Below are positions 24,906 through 34,810 of a DNA stretch of 64,000 bases, one piece after another. Position numbers and translations under genes: made by a program. The notes under the pieces were generated by a model. That model had not been told where the DNA came from and made no database searches. It was given only the letters and a program-made list of their open reading frames with translations. Every line of letters begins with the position of its first letter. Position 1 is the stretch's first letter. This DNA is from Promethearchaeota archaeon. Lineage in GTDB: Archaea > Asgardarchaeota > Lokiarchaeia > Sigyniarchaeales > SOKP01. The stretch spans positions 22,830 through 86,829 of the forward strand of contig JAHPZE010000017.1 of the NCBI GenBank assembly GCA_019058365.1, written 5' to 3'.

Positions 24906-26375
24906 TTAATTTATTATCCCTTTTTCTTTTAGAATATCAATAATTATATTTCGAGTTATATGTGGGTCAGCTTGTCCCTTTGTTTTGGTCATGACTCTTC
25001 CTATTAAAGCTTCTATTGCTTTGGGATTTTCACAACAGTCTTTAATAATCTTGGGATTTTCTTCAATTACTTCAAAGCTTAAATTCTTAAGGAGTATATC
25101 ATCAGAAACTCTTTTTTTACCTTTTTTTTCAAGTATTTCAGAGATAGAGAAACCCCCCATCATATCATTAATAAGTGTTTTAGCAATCTTTGTTGTTATA
25201 TTTCCTTCATTTACATATCTGATTAAATCGACTATTTGGTGAGGGTGAAGTTTTGTATCTTTTATTATTTTATTTTTTTCATTTAACCATCTATATATAT
25301 CATTCATCAACCAATTGCAGTACTGTTTGTATTCATTTGGTCCAAATGAAGCGTCTGAATTTACTCCGTCCTCATAAAAATCAGCAATATCTTTATCTAA
25401 AACTAAATTATCTGAATCAAATTCTGATAAATTATAATCCCTCTGAAATCTTCTCGATCTCTCATTTGGCATTTCTGGTAATTTATCTTTAACTTTTTGA
25501 ATAAAAATATCATTAATTTCTATTGGAACTAAATCTTGCTCTGGAAAATAGCGATAATCTGCCTCAAATTCTTTTGTTCGCAATGAAATTGTGATTCTTC
25601 TTTTATCATCCCAATGCCTTGTTTCTTGTATTAAGGTTTTTCCTCTTTTTAGCAAATTTTTCTGTCTGATATTTTCATGCCTTAACGCTCGTTCTACTTC
25701 CCTGAAACTATTGATATTTTTAACTTCACTACGTTCATGTCCTCTTATTGAGATATTAGCATCTACTCTCACTGATCCTTCAAGATCGAGATTTGAAATT
25801 CCAGAATACTGAATAATTGATTTAATTTGTTTTAAAAATTCACGAGCTTCTTCTGGTGAGGCTAATACAGGTTCTGTTACTATCTCTATTAAACAAACTC
25901 CTGATCTATTATAATCTACTAAAGTATAAGGTGATGTTGCTATACTTCCTTTATGAACAAGCCTTGCTGGATCTTCTTCTAAGTGAATTCGATTTAGTAT
26001 TATATCTTTTTTTTGTGAATTTAATTTAATGGTAATTTGTCCTCCATCTGCAAAAGCCTTCCCTCCCGCTTTATTATACTGACTTATTTGAAAACCTTTT
26101 GCTAAGTCTACATAAAAATATTGTTTTCTGAAGAACCAAAACTGGTGATTTATTTTACAATTTAATGCGATTGCTAATCTGGTTGCGAATTCTATAGCTT
26201 TCTTATTTACTACTGGAAGTGAACCTGGTAAGCCTATACAAATAGGGCATACATGCGAATTTGCTTCTGTACCACGATAGTCATTGCTACAGCTACAAAA
26301 AAGTTTTGTTTTAAGATTCGTCAATTGAATATGGACTTCAAGTCCAATAATCACTTCATTATTTTGATTATCCAA
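24906..26375 (-). CDS. gatB: Aspartyl/glutamyl-tRNA amidotransferase subunit B
   Basis: Product of 489 residues, usual length for GatB. It opens with EVIIGLEVHIQL, the zinc-binding KLFCSCSNDY and later HVCPICIGLPGSLPVVN, and continues with RKQYFYVDLAKGFQISQY. The C-terminal YqeY-like tail ends TRNIIIDILKEKGIIN. GatB phosphorylates or binds the misacylated Glu-tRNA(Gln) or Asp-tRNA(Asn), while GatA supplies ammonia. It lies 4 bases downstream of gatA on the same strand. No gatC is seen nearby. Confidence 0.97.
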   Translation of the reverse strand: MDNQNNEVIIGLEVHIQLTNLKTKLFCSCSNDYRGTEANSHVCPICIGLPGSLPVVNKKAIEFATRLAIALNCKINHQFWFFRKQYFYVDLAKGFQISQYNKAGGKAFADGGQITIKLNSQKKDIILNRIHLEEDPARLVHKGSIATSPYTLVDYNRSGVCLIEIVTEPVLASPEEAREFLKQIKSIIQYSGISNLDLEGSVRVDANISIRGHERSEVKNINSFREVERALRHENIRQKNLLKRGKTLIQETRHWDDKRRITISLRTKEFEADYRYFPEQDLVPIEINDIFIQKVKDKLPEMPNERSRRFQRDYNLSEFDSDNLVLDKDIADFYEDGVNSDASFGPNEYKQYCNWLMNDIYRWLNEKNKIIKDTKLHPHQIVDLIRYVNEGNITTKIAKTLINDMMGGFSISEILEKKGKKRVSDDILLKNLSFEVIEENPKIIKDCCENPKAIEALIGRVMTKTKGQADPHITRNIIIDILKEKGIIN

Positions 26376-26379
26376 ATCA

Positions 26380-27858
26380 TTAACCTCCTTTTGTAACTGG
26401 AGCTATTTTTCGATAAATGTTTAGTTCTTGTTCTAATTGATATCCAATATTAAGAATTCCTTTTTCATCAAAATAATTTCCTATAATTTGAAAACCTATG
26501 GGTAAATTATGACTATCAAAACCACATGGAATAGATAATGCGGGGATACCAGCTAGGTTAACGGGACAGGTTAAAATGTCTGCTATATACATCTGTAAAG
26601 GATCATCAATAAATTCTCCCACTTTAAAAGCTGTGGAAGGCATTGTAGGACAAACAATCACATCACATTTTTTAAATGCCTTAACAAAATCATTTTTTAT
26701 TAAAGATCTTACTTTAAGAGCCTTTATGTAGAACATATCATAATAGCCCGCGGATAAAGCATAAGTTCCTAAAAAAATTCTCCTTCTTACTTCTTGTCCA
26801 AATTTCTCACCTCTAGTTCTACTGAAAACATCATACACATCACCAGAAAGATTATCGCTCATATTACCATATCTTAAACCATCATATCTCGCTAAATTTG
26901 AGCTTGCCTCACTCATGCATAATAAATAATAAGTTGCAACTGCATAATCAAGATGCGGTATTGATATATCAACCAGTTTAGCTCCTAAACTCTTTAATTT
27001 ATCAATTGATTTCCTTACAGCACCCTCTACTTCATGGTTTACTCCTTCTCCAAAAAATTCTTTTGGTACCCCTAAAATCTTCTTATCGATTGGCTTCTTT
27101 AAATTTTCGGTATAATCATCTATTTTAATATCAACTGAAGTGGAGTCTAGTGGATCTTTACCCGATATAATTTTAAGCATCAATGCTGAATCATAAACAC
27201 ACTTAGTAATAGGGCCGATCTGATCTAACGAATTTGCAAATGCAATCAACCCATACCTAGATACTCTTCCATATGTAGGTTTTAAACCGACAGTTCCACA
27301 AAATGCAGCTGGACATCGAATACTCCCCCCTGTATCGCTTCCTAAAGCTAATATTGCTTGCCCTGATGCGATACTTGCTCCAGAACCTCCACTTGAACCC
27401 CCAGGGATTCGTGAAATATCCCATGGATTATATGTAGGACCATAACAACTATTTTCTGTAGAACTACCCATCGCAAATTCATCCATATTAGTATTACCTA
27501 TATGGATTGCTCCTTCTTGCTCAACTAACCGTTCAATCACAAATGCACTATAAGGGGGATAATAATCTTTTAATATTTTCGAACTGCAAGTAGTTGGAAA
27601 ATTTTTAATGGAAATAAGATCTTTATTTGCTAATGGTAAACCATAGAGTTTGCCAATTTTCTTACCTTTTTTTAAATTATTATCTAGTAGTTCTGCTCTC
27701 TTTAATGCCTTGTCTTTAGATAAGTTAACGAATGAATGTAACCTTTGCTCGGTTTCTTCTATTCTTTGAAAAGAAGCTCCTAATAATTCTTGAATTGAAA
27801 GCTCCTTATTCTTAATTTTTTCTAATAATTCATATGCCATATATTCATAAAATTTCAT
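26380..27858 (-). CDS. gatA: Aspartyl/glutamyl-tRNA amidotransferase subunit A
   Basis: Product of 492 residues of the amidase-signature family. The catalytic Lys is in LPLANKDLI, the signature GGSSGGSGASIASGQ holds one serine, and GSDTGGSIRCPAAFCG holds the cis-Ser/Ser nucleophile. PTYGRVSRYGLIAFANSLD and GTYALSAGYYD are typical GatA motifs. It hydrolyses glutamine to feed ammonia to GatB. First gene of gatA-gatB; AsnRS lies about 100 bases upstream on the same strand. With a separate AsnRS present, the amidotransferase is most likely needed for Gln-tRNA(Gln). Confidence 0.97.
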   Translation of the reverse strand: MKFYEYMAYELLEKIKNKELSIQELLGASFQRIEETEQRLHSFVNLSKDKALKRAELLDNNLKKGKKIGKLYGLPLANKDLISIKNFPTTCSSKILKDYYPPYSAFVIERLVEQEGAIHIGNTNMDEFAMGSSTENSCYGPTYNPWDISRIPGGSSGGSGASIASGQAILALGSDTGGSIRCPAAFCGTVGLKPTYGRVSRYGLIAFANSLDQIGPITKCVYDSALMLKIISGKDPLDSTSVDIKIDDYTENLKKPIDKKILGVPKEFFGEGVNHEVEGAVRKSIDKLKSLGAKLVDISIPHLDYAVATYYLLCMSEASSNLARYDGLRYGNMSDNLSGDVYDVFSRTRGEKFGQEVRRRIFLGTYALSAGYYDMFYIKALKVRSLIKNDFVKAFKKCDVIVCPTMPSTAFKVGEFIDDPLQMYIADILTCPVNLAGIPALSIPCGFDSHNLPIGFQIIGNYFDEKGILNIGYQLEQELNIYRKIAPVTKGG

Positions 27859-27961
27859 TGGACCCGAGCTAAAATTATTAAAACGTATTATGATAAATAA
27901 AAAATAGTTAATAATTAATATTTAAGTATAACATCTATTTTTTTATATTAAGGTGCCTTTC

Positions 27962-29263
27962 TTACGGAGATTTGCGGAGCATAGTTCGTGCGAATGGGAT
28001 TGCATCTTTAATATTATCTATCCCACAAAGCCACATAACGACTCTTTCAACGCCCACACCATATCCAGAATGAGGTACACTTCCATAACGTCTTAATTCA
28101 AAATACCAATCATAATTCTTTGGATCTTCACCATCAGCTTCTAATCTTTTCATCATATCATCAACTAATAGGCTTCTTTCTGAACCTCCAATGATCTCGC
28201 AATATCCTTCTGGAGCTAACATGTCAAAACATAATGCTTCCTTAGGATTTTCTTCACTTGGAGGTTTATAAAAGCCCATGATTTCTGTGGGATAATGTGT
28301 GACAACCACAGGTACTTTAAAATGATCTGCTATTTTTGCTTCTTCAATAGTCCTTAAATCCTTACCCCAAGGAACATTCATCTTATATTTTGTATTAAGG
28401 ATATCTAAAGCTTCGGAATATTTTATAGTAGGATATTCAGCTTCTGCATAGTGCTCTAACAATTTAATATCTCTCTCTAAAATATCTAGTTCTTTTTTAT
28501 TATGCTTCAATACTTGTTTCACAATAAACCTGATTTCATCCTTAGCTACTTCAGTAACTTCATCAAGTTGCATCCAAGCTGCTTCCATTTCAGCCATCCA
28601 AAACTCTGTCAAATGTCTCGAAGTTTTTGATTTTTCTGCTCTGAAAGTTGGTCCCATATTATAAATTTTCCCTAATGAAAAAATACCCGCCTCAGCATAT
28701 AATTGCCATGTTTGACTGAGATATATTATATCATTAAAATATTTAACTTCAAATAAAGTAGCTCCACCTTCAGATTGGCTAGGTTGGAAAATAGGAGCAT
28801 CAAATTCATAATAACCATGGCTTCTAAAAAATTCATGTATAGCTCCAACGACTGTATGTCGGATTTTTAAAATTGCATTTAATTTCCTTGATCTTATCCA
28901 TAGATGTCTATTGTCATATAAAAGTTCAGGCGACTGATGTTCTGTAATTGGAAACGGTTCAGCAATTTGAACGATTTGTAAATCTGATACAGAAACTTCA
29001 TAACCTGTAGGAGCTCTATCATCCCTTTTTAACTCACCTGAAACTTTAACCGAAGATTCAATAGTTAAATTTTCAGCTTTTTCAAAGATCTCTGGATTTT
29101 TAGCCTTAGAAATAACACACTGAATAATATCTGATTCATCTCTTAACACAATGAATATAAATTTATTCGACTTTCTTTCTCTATAAACCCAACCTCTTAA
29201 ATTAACTATACCAGAAGTTTTTTTAAGAATTTCCCCAATTGGTGCATATTTTGATTCCTTCAT
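27962..29263 (-). CDS. asnS: Asparaginyl-tRNA synthetase
   Basis: Product of 433 residues, compact archaeal type. Residues 15-110 form the OB-fold anticodon-binding domain (GWVYRERKSNKFIFIVLRD). The class II core carries FQPSQSEGGATLFEVKYF, which separates AsnRS from AspRS, then motif 2 MGPTFRAEKSKTSRHLTEFW and motif 3 GYGVGVERVVMWLCGI. It makes Asn-tRNA(Asn) directly in the cytoplasm. It is followed on the same strand by gatA and gatB. Confidence 0.95.
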   Translation of the reverse strand: MKESKYAPIGEILKKTSGIVNLRGWVYRERKSNKFIFIVLRDESDIIQCVISKAKNPEIFEKAENLTIESSVKVSGELKRDDRAPTGYEVSVSDLQIVQIAEPFPITEHQSPELLYDNRHLWIRSRKLNAILKIRHTVVGAIHEFFRSHGYYEFDAPIFQPSQSEGGATLFEVKYFNDIIYLSQTWQLYAEAGIFSLGKIYNMGPTFRAEKSKTSRHLTEFWMAEMEAAWMQLDEVTEVAKDEIRFIVKQVLKHNKKELDILERDIKLLEHYAEAEYPTIKYSEALDILNTKYKMNVPWGKDLRTIEEAKIADHFKVPVVVTHYPTEIMGFYKPPSEENPKEALCFDMLAPEGYCEIIGGSERSLLVDDMMKRLEADGEDPKNYDWYFELRRYGSVPHSGYGVGVERVVMWLCGIDNIKDAIPFARTMLRKSP

Positions 29264-29391
29264 TATTATACAAACTAGTAACTATATAACTTTGCATTAT
29301 ATTTTTAAAGATTATATCTATTTAAAAATGAGATTTCTAAAAAATTTGACTGAATTATTAAATACTTTGATATTAAATAAACGCCTAAATG

Positions 29392-30177
29392 CTAATCTTC
29401 TTCTTGTTTTTTGAGAAGATATTTAGAGAAGATATTCATATAAAGACACTCTTCAGGAGCCATTTCTGGAGTTAATTGAGGGCTTTCAGTAAACTCAACT
29501 TTGCTATTCCTTATTATTACTATTGGAGTCTGCTGATCAGCCTCACTTAATAGAAATTGAGCGGCACTCGATAAATCATCTGCTATTGCTCTCATTGTTA
29601 TTTCCATCGGTCTTTTAAAAAGATCTGGTTGACCTCGTAGATCTTCAACTGGTTCAAATCCTGCGGTGGCTATTGCTATACCAATTGTTCCTTTTCTAAG
29701 AGGCTGAACTCGTGAATCTGCAATAATTACACCAAAATTATTGATTTTAAACTCCTTCCTTAATTCTTTCCAAAAATTCCATACAACCATTTTTAGGTTT
29801 TTTGGTAAGAGAACAACATTACCAATACCCGCATTAGATTGATCAATACCAGCATTAGCTATAAGAAAATCATTAACTTTTGCTAAGATCACATGTCTCA
29901 TTCCTCCCAAAATCATCGATGCTTCTTGTAATATTAGCTTTACATATCTTTCATCCATGTCATATTCGTTTGCTAACTTTTTAGCCTGTTCTGAGACCTT
30001 CTCGATTTCCGATAACTTTACAACTCTTCCTTGAGACGTAGCAACTACTTTTTCCGCAATTACAATGATATCTCCTTCAATTAAGGATTGTTCTTGTTCT
30101 TTAATAGTCTGAATAATAATTTGTAATAAAGGATCATTTTTCTTGATAAGAGGAAGCTTAATTGAAAATAGTTCCAT
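29392..30177 (-). CDS. cofE: Coenzyme F420-0:L-glutamate ligase
   Basis: Product of 261 residues that matches CofE: LIEGDIIVIAEKVVATSQGR at the GTP/metal site, YVKLILQEASMIL, FLIANAGIDQSNAG, VIIADSRVQPLRKGTIGIAI, and GFEPVEDLRGQPDLF. The enzyme adds glutamates to F420-0, so the organism very probably makes the deazaflavin cofactor F420. The archaeal single-domain form, without the bacterial FbiB C-terminal domain. It is alone; no other F420 gene is in the window. Confidence 0.95.
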   Translation of the reverse strand: MELFSIKLPLIKKNDPLLQIIIQTIKEQEQSLIEGDIIVIAEKVVATSQGRVVKLSEIEKVSEQAKKLANEYDMDERYVKLILQEASMILGGMRHVILAKVNDFLIANAGIDQSNAGIGNVVLLPKNLKMVVWNFWKELRKEFKINNFGVIIADSRVQPLRKGTIGIAIATAGFEPVEDLRGQPDLFKRPMEITMRAIADDLSSAAQFLLSEADQQTPIVIIRNSKVEFTESPQLTPEMAPEECLYMNIFSKYLLKKQEED

Positions 30178-30287
30178 TACACATTATAAAATAATCCTTA
30201 TTTTATATCTCTTATCGTCCTTACAATCTTAAAGCTATATAGTTAAGAAATAAGATCTTTTTCTAAAATTATTATAAGTTTATTGAA

Positions 30288-30800
30288 TCATTCAAATGAT
30301 ATTTCAAAAATGCATGTTTTATCCGCATCTGGTCTGTTCTTAATAGATTGAACTTTTATATTAGGATTAATCTTTTTAAAATAATGAGTGTGAATTTTAG
30401 TACAACCGTGGATACAAGAAACTTTTGCAAGTTTTCCATTTTTAGATATATAATCATCTAAATCTAATTGAATCATAGAATTCCAATTTGGACAATTTTT
30501 ATACTCCCATCTTAATGATTCTGGAGTTTGATTAATATTTTTAGGAATATATCCATTAATTTTACTCACTTGAGTTAACACTTGTCTTGCTTTTTCAATA
30601 TCACTCCCCTTTGGTTCAATCAATTGATATAGTAAATCCACAGCAGGAGGCATTAATTCATCCCACATTTCCATTTCTACTTCAATAATACCTTTTGGCC
30701 CCAATTTTTTATATGCGTACCAGGACCATCCATTAGAAATATTATAAAGCATTTGCAATCTCACAATATCGATCATTTTTTTTGTTAGTTCTTTTACCAT
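30288..30800 (-). CDS. DUF6125-like small enzyme-like protein
   Basis: Product of 170 residues. The N-terminal helices (MLYNISNGWSWYAYKKLG) and the C-terminal domain with SCIHGCTKIHTHYF and NRPDADKTCIFEISF resemble the small archaeal/deltaproteobacterial family annotated as DUF6125 or L-2-amino-thiazoline-4-carboxylate hydrolase-like. Two Cys and two His are clustered, which may bind a metal. Family assignment is from memory and moderate. It sits alone before a 506-base gap. Confidence 0.6.
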   Translation of the reverse strand: MVKELTKKMIDIVRLQMLYNISNGWSWYAYKKLGPKGIIEVEMEMWDELMPPAVDLLYQLIEPKGSDIEKARQVLTQVSKINGYIPKNINQTPESLRWEYKNCPNWNSMIQLDLDDYISKNGKLAKVSCIHGCTKIHTHYFKKINPNIKVQSIKNRPDADKTCIFEISFE

Positions 30801-31306
30801 AAATTTTTCTCCCTATGCTATTTTATTATAGAAATTATCAATAATTTTTGAATAACAAAAGGTTGTTATAATAAGTGTTTAATTAAGATAGAATTTTAAA
30901 GATATTTAAATCCAAATGGTAAAAGGTTTCTAAAATAAATTTTATATTTATAACTGACAATTTATTTTATACTTAAGATCAATATAAAAATATCTGGCAA
31001 AGATTTTTCAAGATTTTTATGAAAATTTTCATCATTAGTTTTAATTCTTCTTTCTCTCCTAATCTGAAGAGTCTAAATAATAAAGTTCATTAGTATATAT
31101 TTAATTAAAATAGTGTTTATTATCATTTTAAAAAAAAATTAATTATTTTTCTTTTAACAAGAACTTTTCAATAAATTTGGTAAAAAACCCCAAAATAAAA
31201 CGTGAATGAACCAAATACTAAAATACCACTATATAATAATAGAATTATTATTTCTAAAACAAATAATATATATTTTATTTATAAATTATCATGTTTGTAT
31301 TAAATT
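30801..31306. other. Gene-free AT-rich stretch
   Basis: Five hundred bases between the divergent genes at 30800 and 31307. Both strands carry only short frames. TATA-like runs occur throughout (for example TATATATTTTATTTATAAAT just before 31300), so promoters for both neighbours are likely, but no specific operator, RNA gene or repeat was recognised. Confidence 0.6.
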
Positions 31307-32188
31307 ATGACAAAGATATATACTAAAATACATGATATTTTGGAGATTGGTGATAATTTTCCCACGGTAATAATGGGAGTCATAAATTTAAGCCCTGAAT
31401 CATTTTATCAAGGATCAGTTTATGTGGAACCTGAAAAGATTAGAGATGCAGCTTCCGAAATGATAAAGAATGGGGCTCAGATACTTGATATTGGTGGACG
31501 TTCTACAGCTCCTTGGTCTGAAAAAATCACTATTGATGAAGAAGTAAATCGTATGAGAACAGCTATAGAAACAATATGTAAAATCATTCCAGATAATATA
31601 ATAATCTCTGTTGATACTCAATATCGCGAAGTTGCTGAAAAAGCTTTTGATATTGCCTCCAAAGCAAAAAGGAAAATTATAATAAACGATGTTAGTTGTT
31701 TAAAGACTGATCCTGATTTAACAGATTTTATAATTACTAAAGACCTTCCAATAATTATTATGGCGTCGAAAAAAGTTCCAGGAGATCTGTGTACTATGGA
31801 TGAAATTATTAAAGAATTCGACTATACCATTAAAAATCTAAAAAGGAAAGGCTATGATGAAAATAAGATTATTTTAGACCCAGGAATAGGTCACTGGATT
31901 GAGCAAAAAACTCATATATCTGATTTAAAGATAATAGGGAATCTCCAAAAACTTAAAAAATTCAATAAGCCGATATTGGTAGCTATTTCAAGAAAATCAT
32001 TTATAGGAACAACTCTAAATATTTCTGAACCAGAAAAAAGATTAAATGGAACCCTTGCTGCTACGTCAATTGCAGTTTATAAGGGAGCCCATATTGTACG
32101 AACTCATGATGTAACACCCCAACTCTTAGAATTCGTAAAAATATCTAAAGCCATTTATGATTTTACTGAAAATCGCCAATCACCATGA
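31307..32188 (+). CDS. folP: Dihydropteroate synthase
   Basis: Product of 293 residues with all DHPS landmarks: MGVINLSPESF (pterin loop), GAQILDIGGRSTAPW, IISVDTQYREVAEKAF, INDVSCL, ILDPGIGHWIEQ, VAISRKSFIG (Lys-Ser-Phe, PABA site) and RTHDV at the C-terminus. It couples p-aminobenzoate to the hydroxymethyl-dihydropterin in folate or methanopterin-type cofactor synthesis. The length is normal. Promoter-like ATATATTTTATTTATAAAT lies about 25-40 bases before the ATG. No other folate gene is adjacent. Confidence 0.93.
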   Translation: MTKIYTKIHDILEIGDNFPTVIMGVINLSPESFYQGSVYVEPEKIRDAASEMIKNGAQILDIGGRSTAPWSEKITIDEEVNRMRTAIETICKIIPDNIIISVDTQYREVAEKAFDIASKAKRKIIINDVSCLKTDPDLTDFIITKDLPIIIMASKKVPGDLCTMDEIIKEFDYTIKNLKRKGYDENKIILDPGIGHWIEQKTHISDLKIIGNLQKLKKFNKPILVAISRKSFIGTTLNISEPEKRLNGTLAATSIAVYKGAHIVRTHDVTPQLLEFVKISKAIYDFTENRQSP

Positions 32189-32738
32189 ACGAAATTGGAA
32201 AATATTTGTTTATTAATATTTTAAATTTTTAAATTCCCTCTGAAGATTCTAATGGATTTTTTGATAAAATTCATAGTTATAAATTATGTATTCTTATTGG
32301 GATTTTCTCAGTATCTATAATAATATTACTAAAAAAAGAATATAATAATTAAATTTCTTTTTCTTACTTTTTTACTACGATAAATAGTGAGAATTTATAA
32401 TCTGATTAAACTAATTTAAGAAATTAGAAAAATGGCTGTAATACTTTAAAAGAGTATGCAATAGCATATTTATTTTTTAAAAATTTTCTATTAAAAATGG
32501 AGCTTACAAATTTAAAATCCTCAAGATCCAATTAATTCTTTCAAAATTTATCAAATTGGAGGGACATTTAAATCAAATAGGTAAATCTACATGAAGATAT
32601 TAGACTATTGAATGTCAAAAAAGAGCACTAATATTTAAAAGCGTGTATTACCACTTGTTACTTAGTAAATTGTTAAAATTTCATTTAGATTTGAATAATT
32701 TTACTTTTACAAATTAAATTATATAAACTTGTTTTCTT
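32189..32738. other. Gene-free stretch before gyrB
   Basis: About 550 AT-rich bases without a convincing coding frame. A TTAAATTATATAAACTTG run directly precedes gyrB, so that message may have a very short leader with the TATA element at about 32712-32726. Nothing else was recognised. Confidence 0.6.
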
Positions 32739-34763
32739 ATGCCCGGCAAATCTTCTAATCCCGATTCTTATGATGCGGATGATATTAAGGTTTTGAAAGG
32801 TCTTGAGGGCGTTAGAAAACGTCCTGCTATGTATATTGGTTCAACAGGTAAAACAGGCCTCCATCATCTCATTTTCGAGGTTTTAGATAATTCTGTAGAC
32901 GAAGCGATGGGAGGGTATGCTGATGAGATAAAAGTCACTCTTAATAAAAATAATTCAGTTCAAATATATGATAATGGACGAGGAATTCCGATTGATATCC
33001 ATCCTGAATTTAATAAACCCGCTCTAGAAGTTATTATGGAATATCTACATTCTGGTGGAAAATTTGATAATAAAAGTTATAAAATTTCAGGTGGTTTACA
33101 TGGCGTTGGGTTATCAGTCGTTAATGCATTAACAGAATGGATGGATGTAGAAGTGTGTCGAGACGGTTTACTTTATACACAAAAATTTTCAAAGGGAAAA
33201 AAAGCCTTGGATCCAGTAATAATAGAAACTGATAAAAAGGAAACTTATACTAAAATAGGATTTTATCCTGATAAAGAAATTTTTGAGTTTGAACTAAATG
33301 AACCTATATTTAATGCTCATACTATTATTAATAGAATGCGAGAGCTCGCGTTTCTTACTCCACATACAAGATTTGAAATTAATAATAAAATTAATAATGA
33401 AAAAGAAGAATTTCACTATGAAGGCGGCATTAAAGAATTCATCTCTTACTTAAATAAAGACAAACAACCATTACATAATGATATTATTTTTGTTAGTGAT
33501 TCTTATAAGGATGAGGATGACGAAACAATATTCTGCGATTTTGCTATGCAATACAATCAAGGATATCAAACAAACATTTTAACCTATGCAAATACAATCA
33601 ATACCATTGAAGGTGGAGTTCATTTAACTGGATTTAAATCTGCACTTACGAGAACTTTTAACTCCTATATAGAGAATTTTATGGAGAAAAAGTATAAAGG
33701 ACATATTTTAAGTGGAGCCGATGCAAGAGAAGGATTATCAGCAGTCATTTCTGTTAAACTTCATGACCCTCAATTTGAAAGTCAAACTAAGATTAAACTA
33801 GGAAATCCTGAAGTTCGGCAAATTGTAAGTCAAATTGTCACAGATAAATTAACTCAATATTTTGAAGAGCATCCAGAAACGGCTAAAAAAATCGTCTTAA
33901 AAACTATTAATGCAAAATTAGCTAGAGAAGCAGCTCAAAAAGCAAGAGCATTAATCCGGAGGAAATCAGCATTAGATAGCGCTAGGATGCCAGGAAAACT
34001 TGCTGATTGTTCATCAAACGAACCCGAGAAAGTAGAACTTTTCATTGTGGAAGGCGATTCGGCTGGAGGACCCGCAAAACAAGGAAGAGACAGAACATAT
34101 CAAGCGATTCTTCCCATTAGAGGGAAAATTCTCAATGTTGAAAAAGCTAGAATAGATAAAATATTACAAAATAATGAAATTCAAGCCATTATTAAAGCCT
34201 TAGGAGTTGGATTTCAAGAAGCTATTTTACCAAATGGAAATAATGGCGAATTAGAAGAAAATGGGGAAGAGACCGAAGAAAGTTTCGATTTAAGTAAGTT
34301 AAGATATCACAAGGTCATTATCATGTGTGATGCTGATGTCGATGGATTTCACATTGAAACTTTACTACTTACCTTCTTTTTTAGGTATTTAAGACCTTTA
34401 ATAGATGAAGGTCATTTATATATTGCTGTACCTCCCTTATATAAAGTATCTTATAAAAAAACAAAAGAGTATGTTTATTCAGATAAAGATAAAGAAAGCC
34501 TTCTTGATACTATGAAAACTAAATACCAATTAGAAAAAACAGAAAAAATTGCTGTGCAAAGGTATAAAGGGCTAGGGGAAATGAACTCAGATGAACTTTA
34601 CGAAACAACTATGAAGAGAGATACTCGAAGACTTAAGAAAGTTACTTATGAAAATTATATTGAAAATGACTTAATCTTTACGAAGTTAATGGGTAAGGAG
34701 GTAAAAGCTCGTAAAAAGTTTATTATTAGTAATTTTGATGAAGTTAATATATTAGATGTTTAA
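32739..34763 (+). CDS. gyrB: DNA gyrase subunit B
   Basis: Product of 674 residues. The GHKL ATPase is complete: VRKRPAMYIGST, EVLDNSVDEAMGG (Glu and Asn of the N-box), YDNGRGIP and GGLHGVGLSVVNAL. The transducer follows. The Toprim domain has VEGDSAGGPAKQGRD and IMCDADVDGFHI, and QRYKGLGEMN ends the core. The length is that of the short bacterial form without the E. coli-type insertion. It forms the A2B2 gyrase with the gene 47 bases downstream. Gyrase in archaea is of bacterial ancestry. A GHKL-ATPase drug-binding site is intact. Confidence 0.97.
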   Translation: MPGKSSNPDSYDADDIKVLKGLEGVRKRPAMYIGSTGKTGLHHLIFEVLDNSVDEAMGGYADEIKVTLNKNNSVQIYDNGRGIPIDIHPEFNKPALEVIMEYLHSGGKFDNKSYKISGGLHGVGLSVVNALTEWMDVEVCRDGLLYTQKFSKGKKALDPVIIETDKKETYTKIGFYPDKEIFEFELNEPIFNAHTIINRMRELAFLTPHTRFEINNKINNEKEEFHYEGGIKEFISYLNKDKQPLHNDIIFVSDSYKDEDDETIFCDFAMQYNQGYQTNILTYANTINTIEGGVHLTGFKSALTRTFNSYIENFMEKKYKGHILSGADAREGLSAVISVKLHDPQFESQTKIKLGNPEVRQIVSQIVTDKLTQYFEEHPETAKKIVLKTINAKLAREAAQKARALIRRKSALDSARMPGKLADCSSNEPEKVELFIVEGDSAGGPAKQGRDRTYQAILPIRGKILNVEKARIDKILQNNEIQAIIKALGVGFQEAILPNGNNGELEENGEETEESFDLSKLRYHKVIIMCDADVDGFHIETLLLTFFFRYLRPLIDEGHLYIAVPPLYKVSYKKTKEYVYSDKDKESLLDTMKTKYQLEKTEKIAVQRYKGLGEMNSDELYETTMKRDTRRLKKVTYENYIENDLIFTKLMGKEVKARKKFIISNFDEVNILDV

Positions 34764-34810
34764 ATCTAACTTATTTAATTAAAATATATCATAATAAAAA
34801 GGCGTTATAA

